In this document: positions 41,962 through 50,112 of the stretch, piece after piece
Numbering within the stretch: position 1 is the first letter of the stretch
How the letters are laid out: every line of letters begins with the position of its first letter
Assembly: GCA_902465645.1 (NCBI GenBank)
Contig: CABQNX010000002.1
Span: 29,381-93,380 of the forward strand
Direction: 5' to 3'
Length of the DNA: 64,000 nt
Origin: an uncultured Peptoniphilus sp.
GTDB lineage: Bacteria > Bacillota > Clostridia > Tissierellales > Peptoniphilaceae
The notes under the pieces: model-generated
What the model was told of the DNA's origin: nothing
What the model saw: only the letters and a program-made list of their open reading frames with translations
Databases searched by the model: none
Program-made: the position numbers and the translations under genes

Positions 41962-43959
41962 ATGAAAAATAATTATAATTTTAAAGATTTTCTTCCATTT
42001 TTTATTTTTGGAATAATACTTGTCCTTATCTTGCTCTTCCTTAGACCTCTTTATGGTCTTCTTGGGATTCTAGGACTTGCTTATGTAGCCTTCTTGGCCT
42101 ACAACAAAATAAATAGCAAAAATGAAGAAAATTTAAAAAACCTTGAAAACTTAAACAAAAGATTTGATTCCCTGACTAAGCAGGCAATCTTTGACATGCC
42201 CTTTCCCCTAGTTGTTACTGACGAAAAAGCAAAAATACTTTGGTATAACACACCCTTTATCAATCTTTTCAATGAAAAGGATGTAATTGACAGTGACCTT
42301 GAGAACCTAATTGGAGACATTGATATTGCCAATATCTTAAATTCCAATGGTGAAAGGACAATCCCCGTTGAATTAAACAAAAGATTTTTCAACATCTATA
42401 CAAATGTTGTTAAAAACAAGTCTGAAAAGGGAGAAGGCAAGTCTGTCCTCTTTTATCTAGTGGACAACACTGCCTACCAAAATTTAAAGGACAAGTACAC
42501 TGATGACTTTGCCATTGTGGCAAAGGTGGAAGTAGATAACTTCGACGAGGCCATATCTTCTGCTCCCTCAGAAATCAGACCCCTTCTCATTGCAGAGATT
42601 GACTCAACAATTTCTCAATACTTTGAAGAGTACGATGCCCTTGTGAAAAAGTCTGACGAGGACCTTTACCTTGTAGTTATGAACTTTAAGTCCCTAAGGG
42701 CAATTAAGGAAAAGAAATTTGATATCTTAGATGACTTGAGAGACCTAAACAAGGGGAACTCAATCCCAATTACTCTTTCCATTGGAGTTTCTTCCTTTGG
42801 ACTTAACTTCAAGGATGCCTATATTGAATCAGACTCATCTCTTGACTTGGCCCTAGGTCGTGGAGGCGACCAAGCTGTTGTTAAGGTTGAGGATAATTAT
42901 GAATTCTTTGGTGGTAAATCCAAGGCTGTTGAAAAGAGAAATAAGGTTAAGGCAAGGGTTATTGGTGAGGCTCTTAAACAATTAATTGAGAGGTCTGAAA
43001 ATGTCTACATCATGGGCCACAAAAATCCTGACATGGATGCCATTGGCGCAGCTATTGGTTGTCTTCGTGCAACCTTAAATAGGAACAAGGAAGGCTATAT
43101 TGTACTTGAAAAGTCCAACCCTTCAATTGACAATTTAATTGACAGGATGAAGGAAGAAGAGCCAGAAATTTATGAAAAAGTAATTTCTAGAGAAACTGCT
43201 CTTAATAGGATCAAGCACTCTTCCCTCTTGGTATTAGTGGATAACCACAAGCCATCCTTTACAGAGTGTCCAGAACTCTTGGACAAGACTAACCAAATTG
43301 TTGTTATAGACCACCACAGGAGGGGCAAGGAATTTGTGGACAATCCCGTTCTACAATATGTTGAACCCTATGCTTCCTCAACTTGTGAGCTTATAACAGA
43401 GATGCTAACTTATATGTCAAGCGACTTAAACCTAACTCACTTTGAGGCAGATGCCCTAATGAGTGGTATAGTTGTAGACACTAAGAACTTCTCCTTCCAA
43501 ACTGGTGTAAGGACCTTTGAAGCAGCTTCAATCCTAAAAAGAGCTGGAGCCAATATGATAAAGGTAAAGGCCCTCTTCCAAGACGACTTAGATACCATGG
43601 TTTACAGGGCTGAAGTAATTCACAATACAAAGATGATCCACGATAATATTGCTGTATCACGCTTTGATAAGGAATCCAACAACTCTGTTCTTGTTGCAGC
43701 CCAAGCTGCCGATGCCCTACTTGATATAAATGGAATTGACGCATCCTTTGTTCTCACAATAAATGATGGCAAGACCCACATATCAGGAAGGTCTCGTGGA
43801 GAAGTTGTTTCAGTCCAACTTATCTTAGAAAAAATTGGTGGAGGCGGCCACTTGAATATGGCTGGCGCTCAACTTGACACCCTAGACTTAGACGAAGCCG
43901 AAAAGATTTTAATAAATGCTATTGACGAATATTTAATTGATAATAAAAGTGAGGAATAA
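41962..43959 (+). CDS. gdpP: Cyclic-di-AMP phosphodiesterase GdpP
   Basis: Membrane enzyme that hydrolyses c-di-AMP to pApA. The 665-residue product has two N-terminal helices (about 10-50), a PAS-like domain (about 70-160), a degenerate GGDEF domain (about 175-310) and a DHH/DHHA1 phosphodiesterase domain (about 340-655) with [22 protein letters not shown] and [12 protein letters not shown]. The protein is full length for the family and all DHH motifs are intact. The rplI start lies 1 nt after its stop. Confidence 0.96.
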   Translation: MKNNYNFKDFLPFFIFGIILVLILLFLRPLYGLLGILGLAYVAFLAYNKINSKNEENLKNLENLNKRFDSLTKQAIFDMPFPLVVTDEKAKILWYNTPFINLFNEKDVIDSDLENLIGDIDIANILNSNGERTIPVELNKRFFNIYTNVVKNKSEKGEGKSVLFYLVDNTAYQNLKDKYTDDFAIVAKVEVDNFDEAISSAPSEIRPLLIAEIDSTISQYFEEYDALVKKSDEDLYLVVMNFKSLRAIKEKKFDILDDLRDLNKGNSIPITLSIGVSSFGLNFKDAYIESDSSLDLALGRGGDQAVVKVEDNYEFFGGKSKAVEKRNKVKARVIGEALKQLIERSENVYIMGHKNPDMDAIGAAIGCLRATLNRNKEGYIVLEKSNPSIDNLIDRMKEEEPEIYEKVISRETALNRIKHSSLLVLVDNHKPSFTECPELLDKTNQIVVIDHHRRGKEFVDNPVLQYVEPYASSTCELITEMLTYMSSDLNLTHFEADALMSGIVVDTKNFSFQTGVRTFEAASILKRAGANMIKVKALFQDDLDTMVYRAEVIHNTKMIHDNIAVSRFDKESNNSVLVAAQAADALLDINGIDASFVLTINDGKTHISGRSRGEVVSVQLILEKIGGGGHLNMAGAQLDTLDLDEAEKILINAIDEYLIDNKSEE

Positions 43960-43960
43960 T

Positions 43961-44410
43961 ATGAAAGTAATTTTAATTAAGGACGACAAAACTTTAGGTA
44001 AAAAAGGCGAAATTGTTAACGCTAAAACTGGCTATGCTAGAAACTTCTTGTTACCAAGGGGAATAGCTATTGAAGCTACTCCAGAAAACATGGAAACTTG
44101 GAAGAAAAATAAAGCAGAAGAAGAAAAATTAGAAAAAGAAAACCGTGCTAAGGCAAATGAAATTAAGAAAAAAATTAGCGAAATAACTTTAACCATTAAG
44201 GCTAAGGCTGGAGAAGGTGGAAGACTATTTGGTGCCATCACTTCTGCTGATATTGCAAAGAAGTTAAAACAAGAACACAAAATTGATGTTGATAAGAAGA
44301 AAATCGTCCTTGAAGAAAACATCAAGGAAGCTGGCATGAAAAATATTGACATCAAGCTTTACCCAGATGTTGTTGCCACTCTAAAGGTTAATGTTAGACC
44401 GGAATCTTGA
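43961..44410 (+). CDS. rplI: 50S ribosomal protein L9
   Basis: A 149-residue ribosomal protein with the typical N-terminal [17 protein letters not shown] and the segment [13 protein letters not shown], then a long central helix and a C-terminal domain. The ATG at 43961 follows GAGGAA at the gdpP stop. It is co-transcribed with gdpP and dnaB. Confidence 0.97.
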   Translation: MKVILIKDDKTLGKKGEIVNAKTGYARNFLLPRGIAIEATPENMETWKKNKAEEEKLEKENRAKANEIKKKISEITLTIKAKAGEGGRLFGAITSADIAKKLKQEHKIDVDKKKIVLEENIKEAGMKNIDIKLYPDVVATLKVNVRPES

Positions 44411-44415
44411 TCGAT

Positions 44416-45777
44416 ATGGAAGCAAAGGGAGAATTAAATTTTAATTCTGTTTCAAATTTAAAGATGCCTCCCCACAATTTGGAGGCAGAGGAGTCAGCTC
44501 TTGGGTCTATGATGCTTTCCAAGGAAGCCATTACAACATCTATTGAGCTCTTAAAAATAGAGGACTTCTACCAAGAGGCCCACAGAAAAATATATAATGC
44601 CATCTTAAATATTTACAACAGAAATGAAGCAGCTGATGTTATAACAATTGCTGAGGAACTTAAAAAGACTGACGACCTTGAAGTCGTCGGAGGCATCACC
44701 TACCTTGCAGACCTTTCTTCAAATGTAACTGCAGTTTCAAATATTAAATACTACTGCAAGATCATAAAGGAGAAGGGAATCCTAAGGGAACTTATTGATT
44801 CATCAGACAAGGTGATTTCTGCTGCCTATTCTCCTGATGCCCAGGCAGACCTCATCATTGAGCTTGCAGAAAAATCTGTCTTTGAAATAACTCAGGATTC
44901 CACAAAGAATGGACTTGTAAATATTAAAAGCATTGCCCTGGACTCCTTCTCTGAAATGGAAAAAAAGGCCCAAAACCCCAACGCCCTTACAGGACTTACA
45001 ACTGGTTTTGTGGACCTCGACAGAAAAATTTCTGGACTTCAAAAGTCTGATTTAATTTTATTGGCAGCAAGACCTTCCATGGGTAAGACCGCCCTCATGG
45101 TTAACATTGCAACAAATGCTGCCCTAAGAGGTGGTGCATCAGTTGCTGTCTTTTCTCTTGAGATGAGTAAGAACCAACTCTTCCAGAGAATCATATCTTC
45201 CACTTCACACGTTGACCTCCAAAAGGTAATTAGTGGTAACTTAAACGAAGAAGAGTGGACAAAAATAATTAACACTATGCCCATTGTGTCTAGCCTAAAA
45301 ATGGAAATCGACGACACAGCTGGAATCTCTCCACTAGAACTCAAGGCCAAGTGCCGAAGGATGAAGGTGGAAAAGGGACTTGATTTAATTGTAATTGACT
45401 ATCTGCAACTTATGCAGATGTCATCAAGGTCTGAATCTAGACAACAAGAAATTTCTGCCATATCGAGAAACCTCAAGGCCATTGCCAAGGAATTAGAAGT
45501 TCCTGTCATTGCCCTTTCACAACTTTCTCGTGCTCCAGAACTTAGGACTGACCACAGGCCAATCCTATCTGACCTTCGTGAGTCTGGTGCCATAGAGCAG
45601 GACGCCGACATTGTAATGTTCCTCTACAGGGACGAATACTACACAAAGGAAGAATCGGAAAAGCCAAATGTTGGTGAAGTTATTATTGCCAAGCACAGAA
45701 ACGGTCCAACGGGAACTGTTGAGTTAATGTTTAAGAAGGAATTTACAAAATTCTTGAACTTGCAGAGAAGCGATTAA
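44416..45777 (+). CDS. dnaB: Replicative DNA helicase DnaB
   Basis: Hexameric 5'-3' helicase of the replication fork. The protein has 453 residues. N-terminal domain at about 15-120 (PPHNLEAEESALGSMML); RecA-like domain with Walker A ARPSMGKTALMVN, SLEMSKNQL, the Walker B region LIVIDYLQLMQ and RESGAIEQDADIVMFLYRDE. A TTG at 44407 overlapping the rplI stop is an alternative start; ATG at 44416 gives the usual N-terminus. No intein. Last gene of the block, with a terminator. Confidence 0.97.
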   Translation: MEAKGELNFNSVSNLKMPPHNLEAEESALGSMMLSKEAITTSIELLKIEDFYQEAHRKIYNAILNIYNRNEAADVITIAEELKKTDDLEVVGGITYLADLSSNVTAVSNIKYYCKIIKEKGILRELIDSSDKVISAAYSPDAQADLIIELAEKSVFEITQDSTKNGLVNIKSIALDSFSEMEKKAQNPNALTGLTTGFVDLDRKISGLQKSDLILLAARPSMGKTALMVNIATNAALRGGASVAVFSLEMSKNQLFQRIISSTSHVDLQKVISGNLNEEEWTKIINTMPIVSSLKMEIDDTAGISPLELKAKCRRMKVEKGLDLIVIDYLQLMQMSSRSESRQQEISAISRNLKAIAKELEVPVIALSQLSRAPELRTDHRPILSDLRESGAIEQDADIVMFLYRDEYYTKEESEKPNVGEVIIAKHRNGPTGTVELMFKKEFTKFLNLQRSD

Positions 45778-45796
45778 TAAGTAAATAAAATTTTTA

Positions 45797-45822
45797 AAGA
45801 CCCTTGCACAAGCAGGGGTCTT
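45797..45822 (+). terminator. Intrinsic terminator after dnaB
   Basis: AAGACCCTTGC pairs with GCAGGGGTCTT (one G-U), followed by a T-rich tract. Confidence 0.85.
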
Positions 45823-45879
45823 ATTTATATTTTTAACCTATAATGTTATAATAAACTTTGAATAATATTGGAGGTAAAT

Positions 45880-46755
45880 ATGATTTTAGACTTAATAAAA
45901 GTAATCTTCCTTGGAATAATCGAGGGACTTACAGAATTTTTGCCTGTGTCATCAACAGGCCACCTTATAATTGCAGACAGCTTTATAAAACTTGAACCCA
46001 AGGCCTTTTCCAATGCCTTTAGCGTCATCATCCAGCTTGGTGCCATCCTAGCAGTAGTCTATCTCTACTTCTATGACATCAACCCCATAGCCAAGGGCAA
46101 GCTTGTCCCAGTCATTGGAGAAGAAAAGTATAATGAACTTAGCTTCAAGGAAAAGTTTAAGTACAGGGACCTTGAAACAATGAGGTTAATTGCAAAAATT
46201 ATTGTGGGCTTCTTGCCAGCAGCCTTCTTTGGCTTCCTACTAGATGACTTCATCGACGCCCACCTCTTTAACCCTATTACAGTTGCCATTGCACTTATCT
46301 TTTACGGAATAATAATTATTGTCATGGAAAAAAATAATAGAGACAAGGACTTTAAGTACGAGACCCTAAACGACATTGGACTCAAGACTGCCCTCTTCAT
46401 TGGCTTTTTCCAATGCCTTGCCATGGTACCAGGAACATCTCGTTCAGCAGCTACAATTATAGGTGCCATGCTACTTGGTTGTTCAAGAACAAGCTCTGCC
46501 AAGTTTTCCTTTTATCTTGCAGTCCCAACAATGCTTGGTGCCACTGCCCTAAAGATTTTAAAAATTGGATTTTCCTTTAGCCTATGGCAATGGTTCTTGA
46601 TCCTTGTGGGAGGAGTAATCTCCTACATCGTTGCCCTTGTTGTTATCAAAAAATTCTTGGGCTACATCCGTCAACACGACTTTATCCCCTTTGGATATTA
46701 CAGGATTGTCCTTGGCCTAGTGGTCCTATGCCTTGGCTTTTTCAATATAATTTGA
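45880..46755 (+). CDS. uppP: Undecaprenyl-diphosphate phosphatase UppP/BacA
   Basis: Membrane phosphatase that regenerates undecaprenyl phosphate, the lipid carrier for peptidoglycan, and gives bacitracin tolerance. The 291-residue protein has about eight helices. Active-site motifs EGLTEFLPVSSTGHL and PGTSRSAATIIGAML are intact. ATG at 45880 follows GGAGG; an earlier in-frame ATG lies before that site. Together with the PopT-like flippase at 56682 it belongs to carrier recycling. Confidence 0.96.
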   Translation: MILDLIKVIFLGIIEGLTEFLPVSSTGHLIIADSFIKLEPKAFSNAFSVIIQLGAILAVVYLYFYDINPIAKGKLVPVIGEEKYNELSFKEKFKYRDLETMRLIAKIIVGFLPAAFFGFLLDDFIDAHLFNPITVAIALIFYGIIIIVMEKNNRDKDFKYETLNDIGLKTALFIGFFQCLAMVPGTSRSAATIIGAMLLGCSRTSSAKFSFYLAVPTMLGATALKILKIGFSFSLWQWFLILVGGVISYIVALVVIKKFLGYIRQHDFIPFGYYRIVLGLVVLCLGFFNII

Positions 46756-46765
46756 GGTGAAAAGT

Positions 46766-47560
46766 ATGAAAGATTTTAATGTTGGAATAATTCAGCTGCC
46801 TGCTAAGGGCGATAAAAAAGAAAACCTAAAGACAATGGAAGAATATGTTGCCCTTGTAAAAAAAGAAGGGGCTGATGTGGTTTGTCTTCCAGAAATGTGG
46901 AACTGCCCTTACCAAAATTCCTACTTCACAAAATTTGCTGAAGAGGACTTTGGCGAAACTTATGAAAAGATGAGCCAAGTAGCAAAAGAAAATGAAGTTT
47001 ATTTAATTGGTGGGTCCATCCCCATCAAATCAGGCGACAAGATTTACAACAGGTCCTATGTCTTTGACAAGAAGGGCCGAGAAATCTACAGATATTCCAA
47101 GATCAACCTCTTCGATATCGAAGGCTACAAGGAGTCTGACACAATTTCTGGCGGCAAGTCCCTTGGAGTTTTTGAAACAGAATACGGGACTTTTGGCCTT
47201 GCAATTTGTTTTGACTTGAGATTCCCTGAACTCTTCCAAACTTTTAGGGACTATGGAGCAGAAGTCATCTTCGTCCCATCAACCTTCATGAAGAAGACTG
47301 GCGAAGCCCACTTCCACCTCTTAAATAGGGCTCGTGCAGTGGACTCACAATGCTACGTGGTCTCTCCTGCCATAGCAAGAGATGATGACCTATCTAAAAA
47401 TGCATACGCCCATTCACTTATAGTTGACCCAAGTGGCAAGATTGAAGTGGACCTTGGCGAAGACAAAAATTACTCAGTCTTAAAATTAGAAAATAATAAG
47501 GTTAAGAGGGAAAGAGAAAAACTTCCCCTTGAAGTATCTAGAAAAAATAGAAAATTATAA
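46766..47560 (+). CDS. Carbon-nitrogen hydrolase (nitrilase/omega-amidase type)
   Basis: A 264-residue nitrilase-superfamily enzyme. The catalytic triad is seen as Glu in VCLPEMWNCPY, Lys in YSKINLFD and Cys in LAICFDLRFPEL. Overall similarity is to omega-amidases, which deaminate oxoglutaramate and oxosuccinamate. ATG at 46766 follows GAGGTG; a GTG at 46757 is inside that site. The gene starts 10 nt after uppP. Confidence 0.88.
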   Translation: MKDFNVGIIQLPAKGDKKENLKTMEEYVALVKKEGADVVCLPEMWNCPYQNSYFTKFAEEDFGETYEKMSQVAKENEVYLIGGSIPIKSGDKIYNRSYVFDKKGREIYRYSKINLFDIEGYKESDTISGGKSLGVFETEYGTFGLAICFDLRFPELFQTFRDYGAEVIFVPSTFMKKTGEAHFHLLNRARAVDSQCYVVSPAIARDDDLSKNAYAHSLIVDPSGKIEVDLGEDKNYSVLKLENNKVKREREKLPLEVSRKNRKL

Positions 47561-47572
47561 TTTATAAAAAAG

Positions 47573-47607
47573 AAACTCTTGCAAAAATATCTGCAAGAGT
47601 TTTTTTA
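47573..47607 (+). terminator. Intrinsic terminator
   Basis: AAACTCTTGCA pairs with TGCAAGAGTTT, followed by T; after the nitrilase gene. Confidence 0.9.
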
Positions 47608-47640
47608 CGCCTTGGAAGTTAAACAAGGCTTTTTTAAATT

Positions 47641-48282
47641 TTAAATTCCCTTAGTATATAGATAATAAGAATAAAAGCCTGTAATTAAACCACCAATTAT
47701 AAGAGCTGCTAAAAAAATCACTTCGCTCTTAAAAAATATTGAGATTATAAGAGATAATCCAATTCCTATAAAGCAAATGCCACCAAGTCTGTGAGTCCTT
47801 CTCCAGTTCTCGTCGCTGTTAAGGGTCCAAGGAAGCTTTATACCCATGGTGTAGTTCCTCTTTGTCTTTGGAAGGTAATTGCCAATGGCGATAAATAATA
47901 GACCAACAAAAAGTGGAATTATAACTGAGACATTTACATCCCTTCCCAGTCCAACCATGACTGTTACAGTGTAGACCACTATCATTATAGCTGGCATGGC
48001 AAGCTTACTAAGTGTCATTAAGAAGTTCTTTTGCTTCTTATTCCTTGGGTCATTATCTAGCATAAAGCACATGAAGATATTCATGACTACGAGAAATCCA
48101 TGAGTCAAGACCATGGCATCAAACTTGGAACTGTAGTCATCTGCTTGACCTTGGAAATTCCAATGAGTTGGTAGTTCTGCAGGCATCTTGTCATAAAACA
48201 AGATATTAAAAATTATTAAAATTAAAATTGATGTAATTATGGAAATTATTGAGCTTTTTCTAAGCCTAAATTTATTTTTCAT
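47641..48282 (-). CDS. SdpI-type membrane protein (DUF1648)
   Basis: A 213-residue membrane protein with about six helices. The DUF1648 motif PAELPTHWNFQGQAD is followed by the SdpI-like region (NYTMGIKLPWTLNSDENW, then THRLGG). In Bacillus SdpI gives immunity to the SdpC toxin and sequesters SdpR. The sdpABC toxin genes are absent here, so the target signal is unknown. It overlaps the regulator gene by 11 nt. Confidence 0.85.
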   Translation of the reverse strand: MKNKFRLRKSSIISIITSILILIIFNILFYDKMPAELPTHWNFQGQADDYSSKFDAMVLTHGFLVVMNIFMCFMLDNDPRNKKQKNFLMTLSKLAMPAIMIVVYTVTVMVGLGRDVNVSVIIPLFVGLLFIAIGNYLPKTKRNYTMGIKLPWTLNSDENWRRTHRLGGICFIGIGLSLIISIFFKSEVIFLAALIIGGLITGFYSYYLYTKGI

Positions 48283-48544
48283 CTGGACCTCCTTTGAATT
48301 TCACAATCCATGTAAGTATTTCTTCGAAAACTGAAGTGTTGAGCTCGTAATAAATAAAATTTTTTTCTTTTTCTTCGTAAATTAGGTCTTGGTCTTTTAA
48401 AATCTTTAGGTGGTGGGAGATCGTCGCCTTGGAGAGGTCAAACTGTTCGGCAATTTCCCCTGCGTTCATCCTGCCCGACCTAAGCATATTTAAAATCTCC
48501 AGCCTAACGGGATCTGACAAGGCCTTAAAGGTATCAGAAAACAC
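48272..48544 (-). CDS. ArsR/SdpR-family transcriptional regulator
   Basis: A 90-residue winged-helix repressor: FKALSDPVRLEILNMLRSG and LSKATISHHLKILKDQDLI are typical of the family. There is no metal-binding CxC motif, as in SdpR. The start is GTG at 48544. It is translationally coupled with the SdpI-like gene. Two related sites near its promoter suggest autorepression. Confidence 0.88.
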   Translation of the reverse strand: MFSDTFKALSDPVRLEILNMLRSGRMNAGEIAEQFDLSKATISHHLKILKDQDLIYEEKEKNFIYYELNTSVFEEILTWIVKFKGGPDEK

Positions 48545-48570
48545 TAGACCACTTCCCTTCCATTAATTCT

Positions 48571-48628
48571 ATTTCGATAATTATCTAAATTGTTAATTTA
48601 ATTATATAAAATTTATTTTTCTTGTCAA
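48571..48628 (-). promoter_or_regulatory. Promoter and palindromic operator of the sdpR/sdpI-like operon
   Basis: Minus strand: TTGACA (48628-48623), a 16-bp spacer and TATAAT (48606-48601). Just downstream, ATTTCGATAATTATCTAAAT (48571-48590) is a 20-bp palindrome with one mismatched pair. A related half (TGTCTAAAT) lies at 48644-48652. Confidence 0.7.
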
Positions 48629-48652
48629 GACTATTTTGAAATTTGTCTAAAT

Positions 48653-48970
48653 AGTTTTGTGATTTTTTGATTTTTAATTATAAGTTTACAAATCTATTCT
48701 CAATTATAAGTTACTATGATTTTTCTCAAACTCAATTTATAATCTTCTGACCAAAAATGATTTTTACTCAAAAAAACTTATAAATTTTCTATTCTAAAAA
48801 ATTACAATCTTTCACAAGTCAAAAATTATTTTCAACAACTTTGTCTTTCCAGCTCTAAAAAAAAATCGAAAAATTAACTTTAATTAACTTTTCCCACAAA
48901 AAATATAAATATAACTTATAATAATAAAAATACTCTCCTTTTTCCTTACTTATGGACAAAGTTAAAGCTG
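48653..48970. other. AT-rich non-coding region
   Basis: No gene or RNA recognised. A few short T-rich near-repeats recall the 18-bp arrays but without clear periodicity. Confidence 0.55.
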
Positions 48971-48973
48971 ACA

Positions 48974-49026
48974 TCATTTCTAAGAATGAAATAGCTTCCA
49001 GTATGTGGTATAATTTTATCTGGAAG
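48974..49026 (+). promoter_or_regulatory. Promoter with two inverted repeats before the iclR-type gene
   Basis: Extended -10 TGGTATAAT (49006-49014). TCATT/AATGA inverted repeat at 48974-48989, and CTTCCAG (48995-49001) facing CTGGAAG (49020-49026), which bracket the -10. Probable operator region. Confidence 0.5.
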
Positions 49027-49034
49027 GTGAAATT

Positions 49035-49781
49035 ATGATTCAAAGTTTAGTCAAGGCAGCTAATGTTTTAGACATCTTAAAAAGTGAAAATCGAGAACTT
49101 ACAATTGCAGAAATCTCTGAATTTTTAAATATACCCCCAAGCACAGCCCACAGGATCCTATCAACCCTAATTGGTGTTGGTTATGTGTCAAAGGATGAGA
49201 GGACCCACCTCTATGGCTTAGGGCCAGCCCTAATTCCCCTAGGGATCAAGGCATCATCAAAGCTGGATCCCCAAGCTGTTGGCAAGGCAGTCCTAGAAAA
49301 ACTATCTGATGTGACTATGGAGGATTCCTATTTTATTATTAAGTCTGGGGACAAGGGCCTTATGCTTTCAAAGGCTGAAGGCAAGCACTCCCTAAAGATT
49401 GTGGAAAATTTTGGAATAGAGATTGACCTCCACAAGGGAGCAATTAGAAAAACTATACTTGCCTTTCAATCTGATGATTATATAAACTACTACTTAAAAA
49501 AGGACCTTTCCGACTACCTTGACGCACCTGTTGACAAGGAAGCCCTGAGGCATGACCTAATGCACATAAGAAACAATAAAATTTCTGTTTCTGATTCAGA
49601 ATACATCGATTCTGTCATTGGAATTGGGGCTCCAGTCTTTAACTACAAGGACCAGCTTGTTGGCGCCATTGGTGTGGTTATCCCCAAGGAAAGGATCACA
49701 GAAGAGTCCAAAAAAGAATATATTGAGGCAGTGAAAAATGCCGGCATTGATTTTTCAAAAAATTTGGGCTATTCAGATTGA
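49035..49781 (+). CDS. IclR-family transcriptional regulator
   Basis: A 248-residue regulator. The N-terminal winged helix has LTIAEISEFLNIPPSTAHRIL; the C-terminal effector domain (about 75-245) has IGIGAPVFNYKDQLVGAIGV. ATG at 49035 follows GGAAGGTG. It stands alone, so its target genes are not indicated by context. It has its own terminator. Confidence 0.9.
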   Translation: MIQSLVKAANVLDILKSENRELTIAEISEFLNIPPSTAHRILSTLIGVGYVSKDERTHLYGLGPALIPLGIKASSKLDPQAVGKAVLEKLSDVTMEDSYFIIKSGDKGLMLSKAEGKHSLKIVENFGIEIDLHKGAIRKTILAFQSDDYINYYLKKDLSDYLDAPVDKEALRHDLMHIRNNKISVSDSEYIDSVIGIGAPVFNYKDQLVGAIGVVIPKERITEESKKEYIEAVKNAGIDFSKNLGYSD

Positions 49782-49785
49782 TTGT

Positions 49786-49814
49786 AACTCTACTTTTAAT
49801 AGTAGAGTTTTTTT
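49786..49814 (+). terminator. Intrinsic terminator
   Basis: AACTCTAC pairs with GTAGAGTT, followed by T. Confidence 0.9.
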
Positions 49815-49842
49815 ATTGGGAATTTTTATTATTTTATAAATT

Positions 49843-50038
49843 TTTGTTAAGTCATATTTTCTTATCAAGTTACAATTAATTATTAACTCACAAATTCTTA
49901 TAAAGCCACAGTTTTTCTTCAACTCATAATTTTTTATCAAGTCACAAACTTTCATTAAGTCGTATTTTTTTATCAAGACACAATTTTCCATCAAATTATA
50001 ATTTTTTATTAAGTCATAATTTTTTACTTACTCACTTC
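49843..50038. repeat. Degenerate 18-bp tandem repeat array, locus 3
   Basis: About eleven imperfect units; the best copies read TTTTTTATTAAGTCATAA and TTTTTTATCAAGTCACAA. On the minus strand the periodicity creates a false reading frame with a repeating six-residue pattern. It fills most of the 331-bp gap between the iclR-type and ABC-F genes. Confidence 0.7.
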
Positions 50039-50112
50039 TTCTAAGATTCATCACTAGCCTAGCTTCTTTTAAAGGTCTTCCTAATTTGATAAAATATATC
50101 CAGGAGGTCATT

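Noticed and set aside
48855..49043. 62-residue open frame on the minus strand overlapping the iclR promoter
   Set aside because: AT-rich chance frame with no plausible start site; it overlaps the promoter and start of the iclR-type gene.
49773..49994. 73-residue open frame on the minus strand with a repeating six-residue pattern
   Set aside because: The pattern is produced by the 18-bp DNA repeats; there is no ribosome-binding site.
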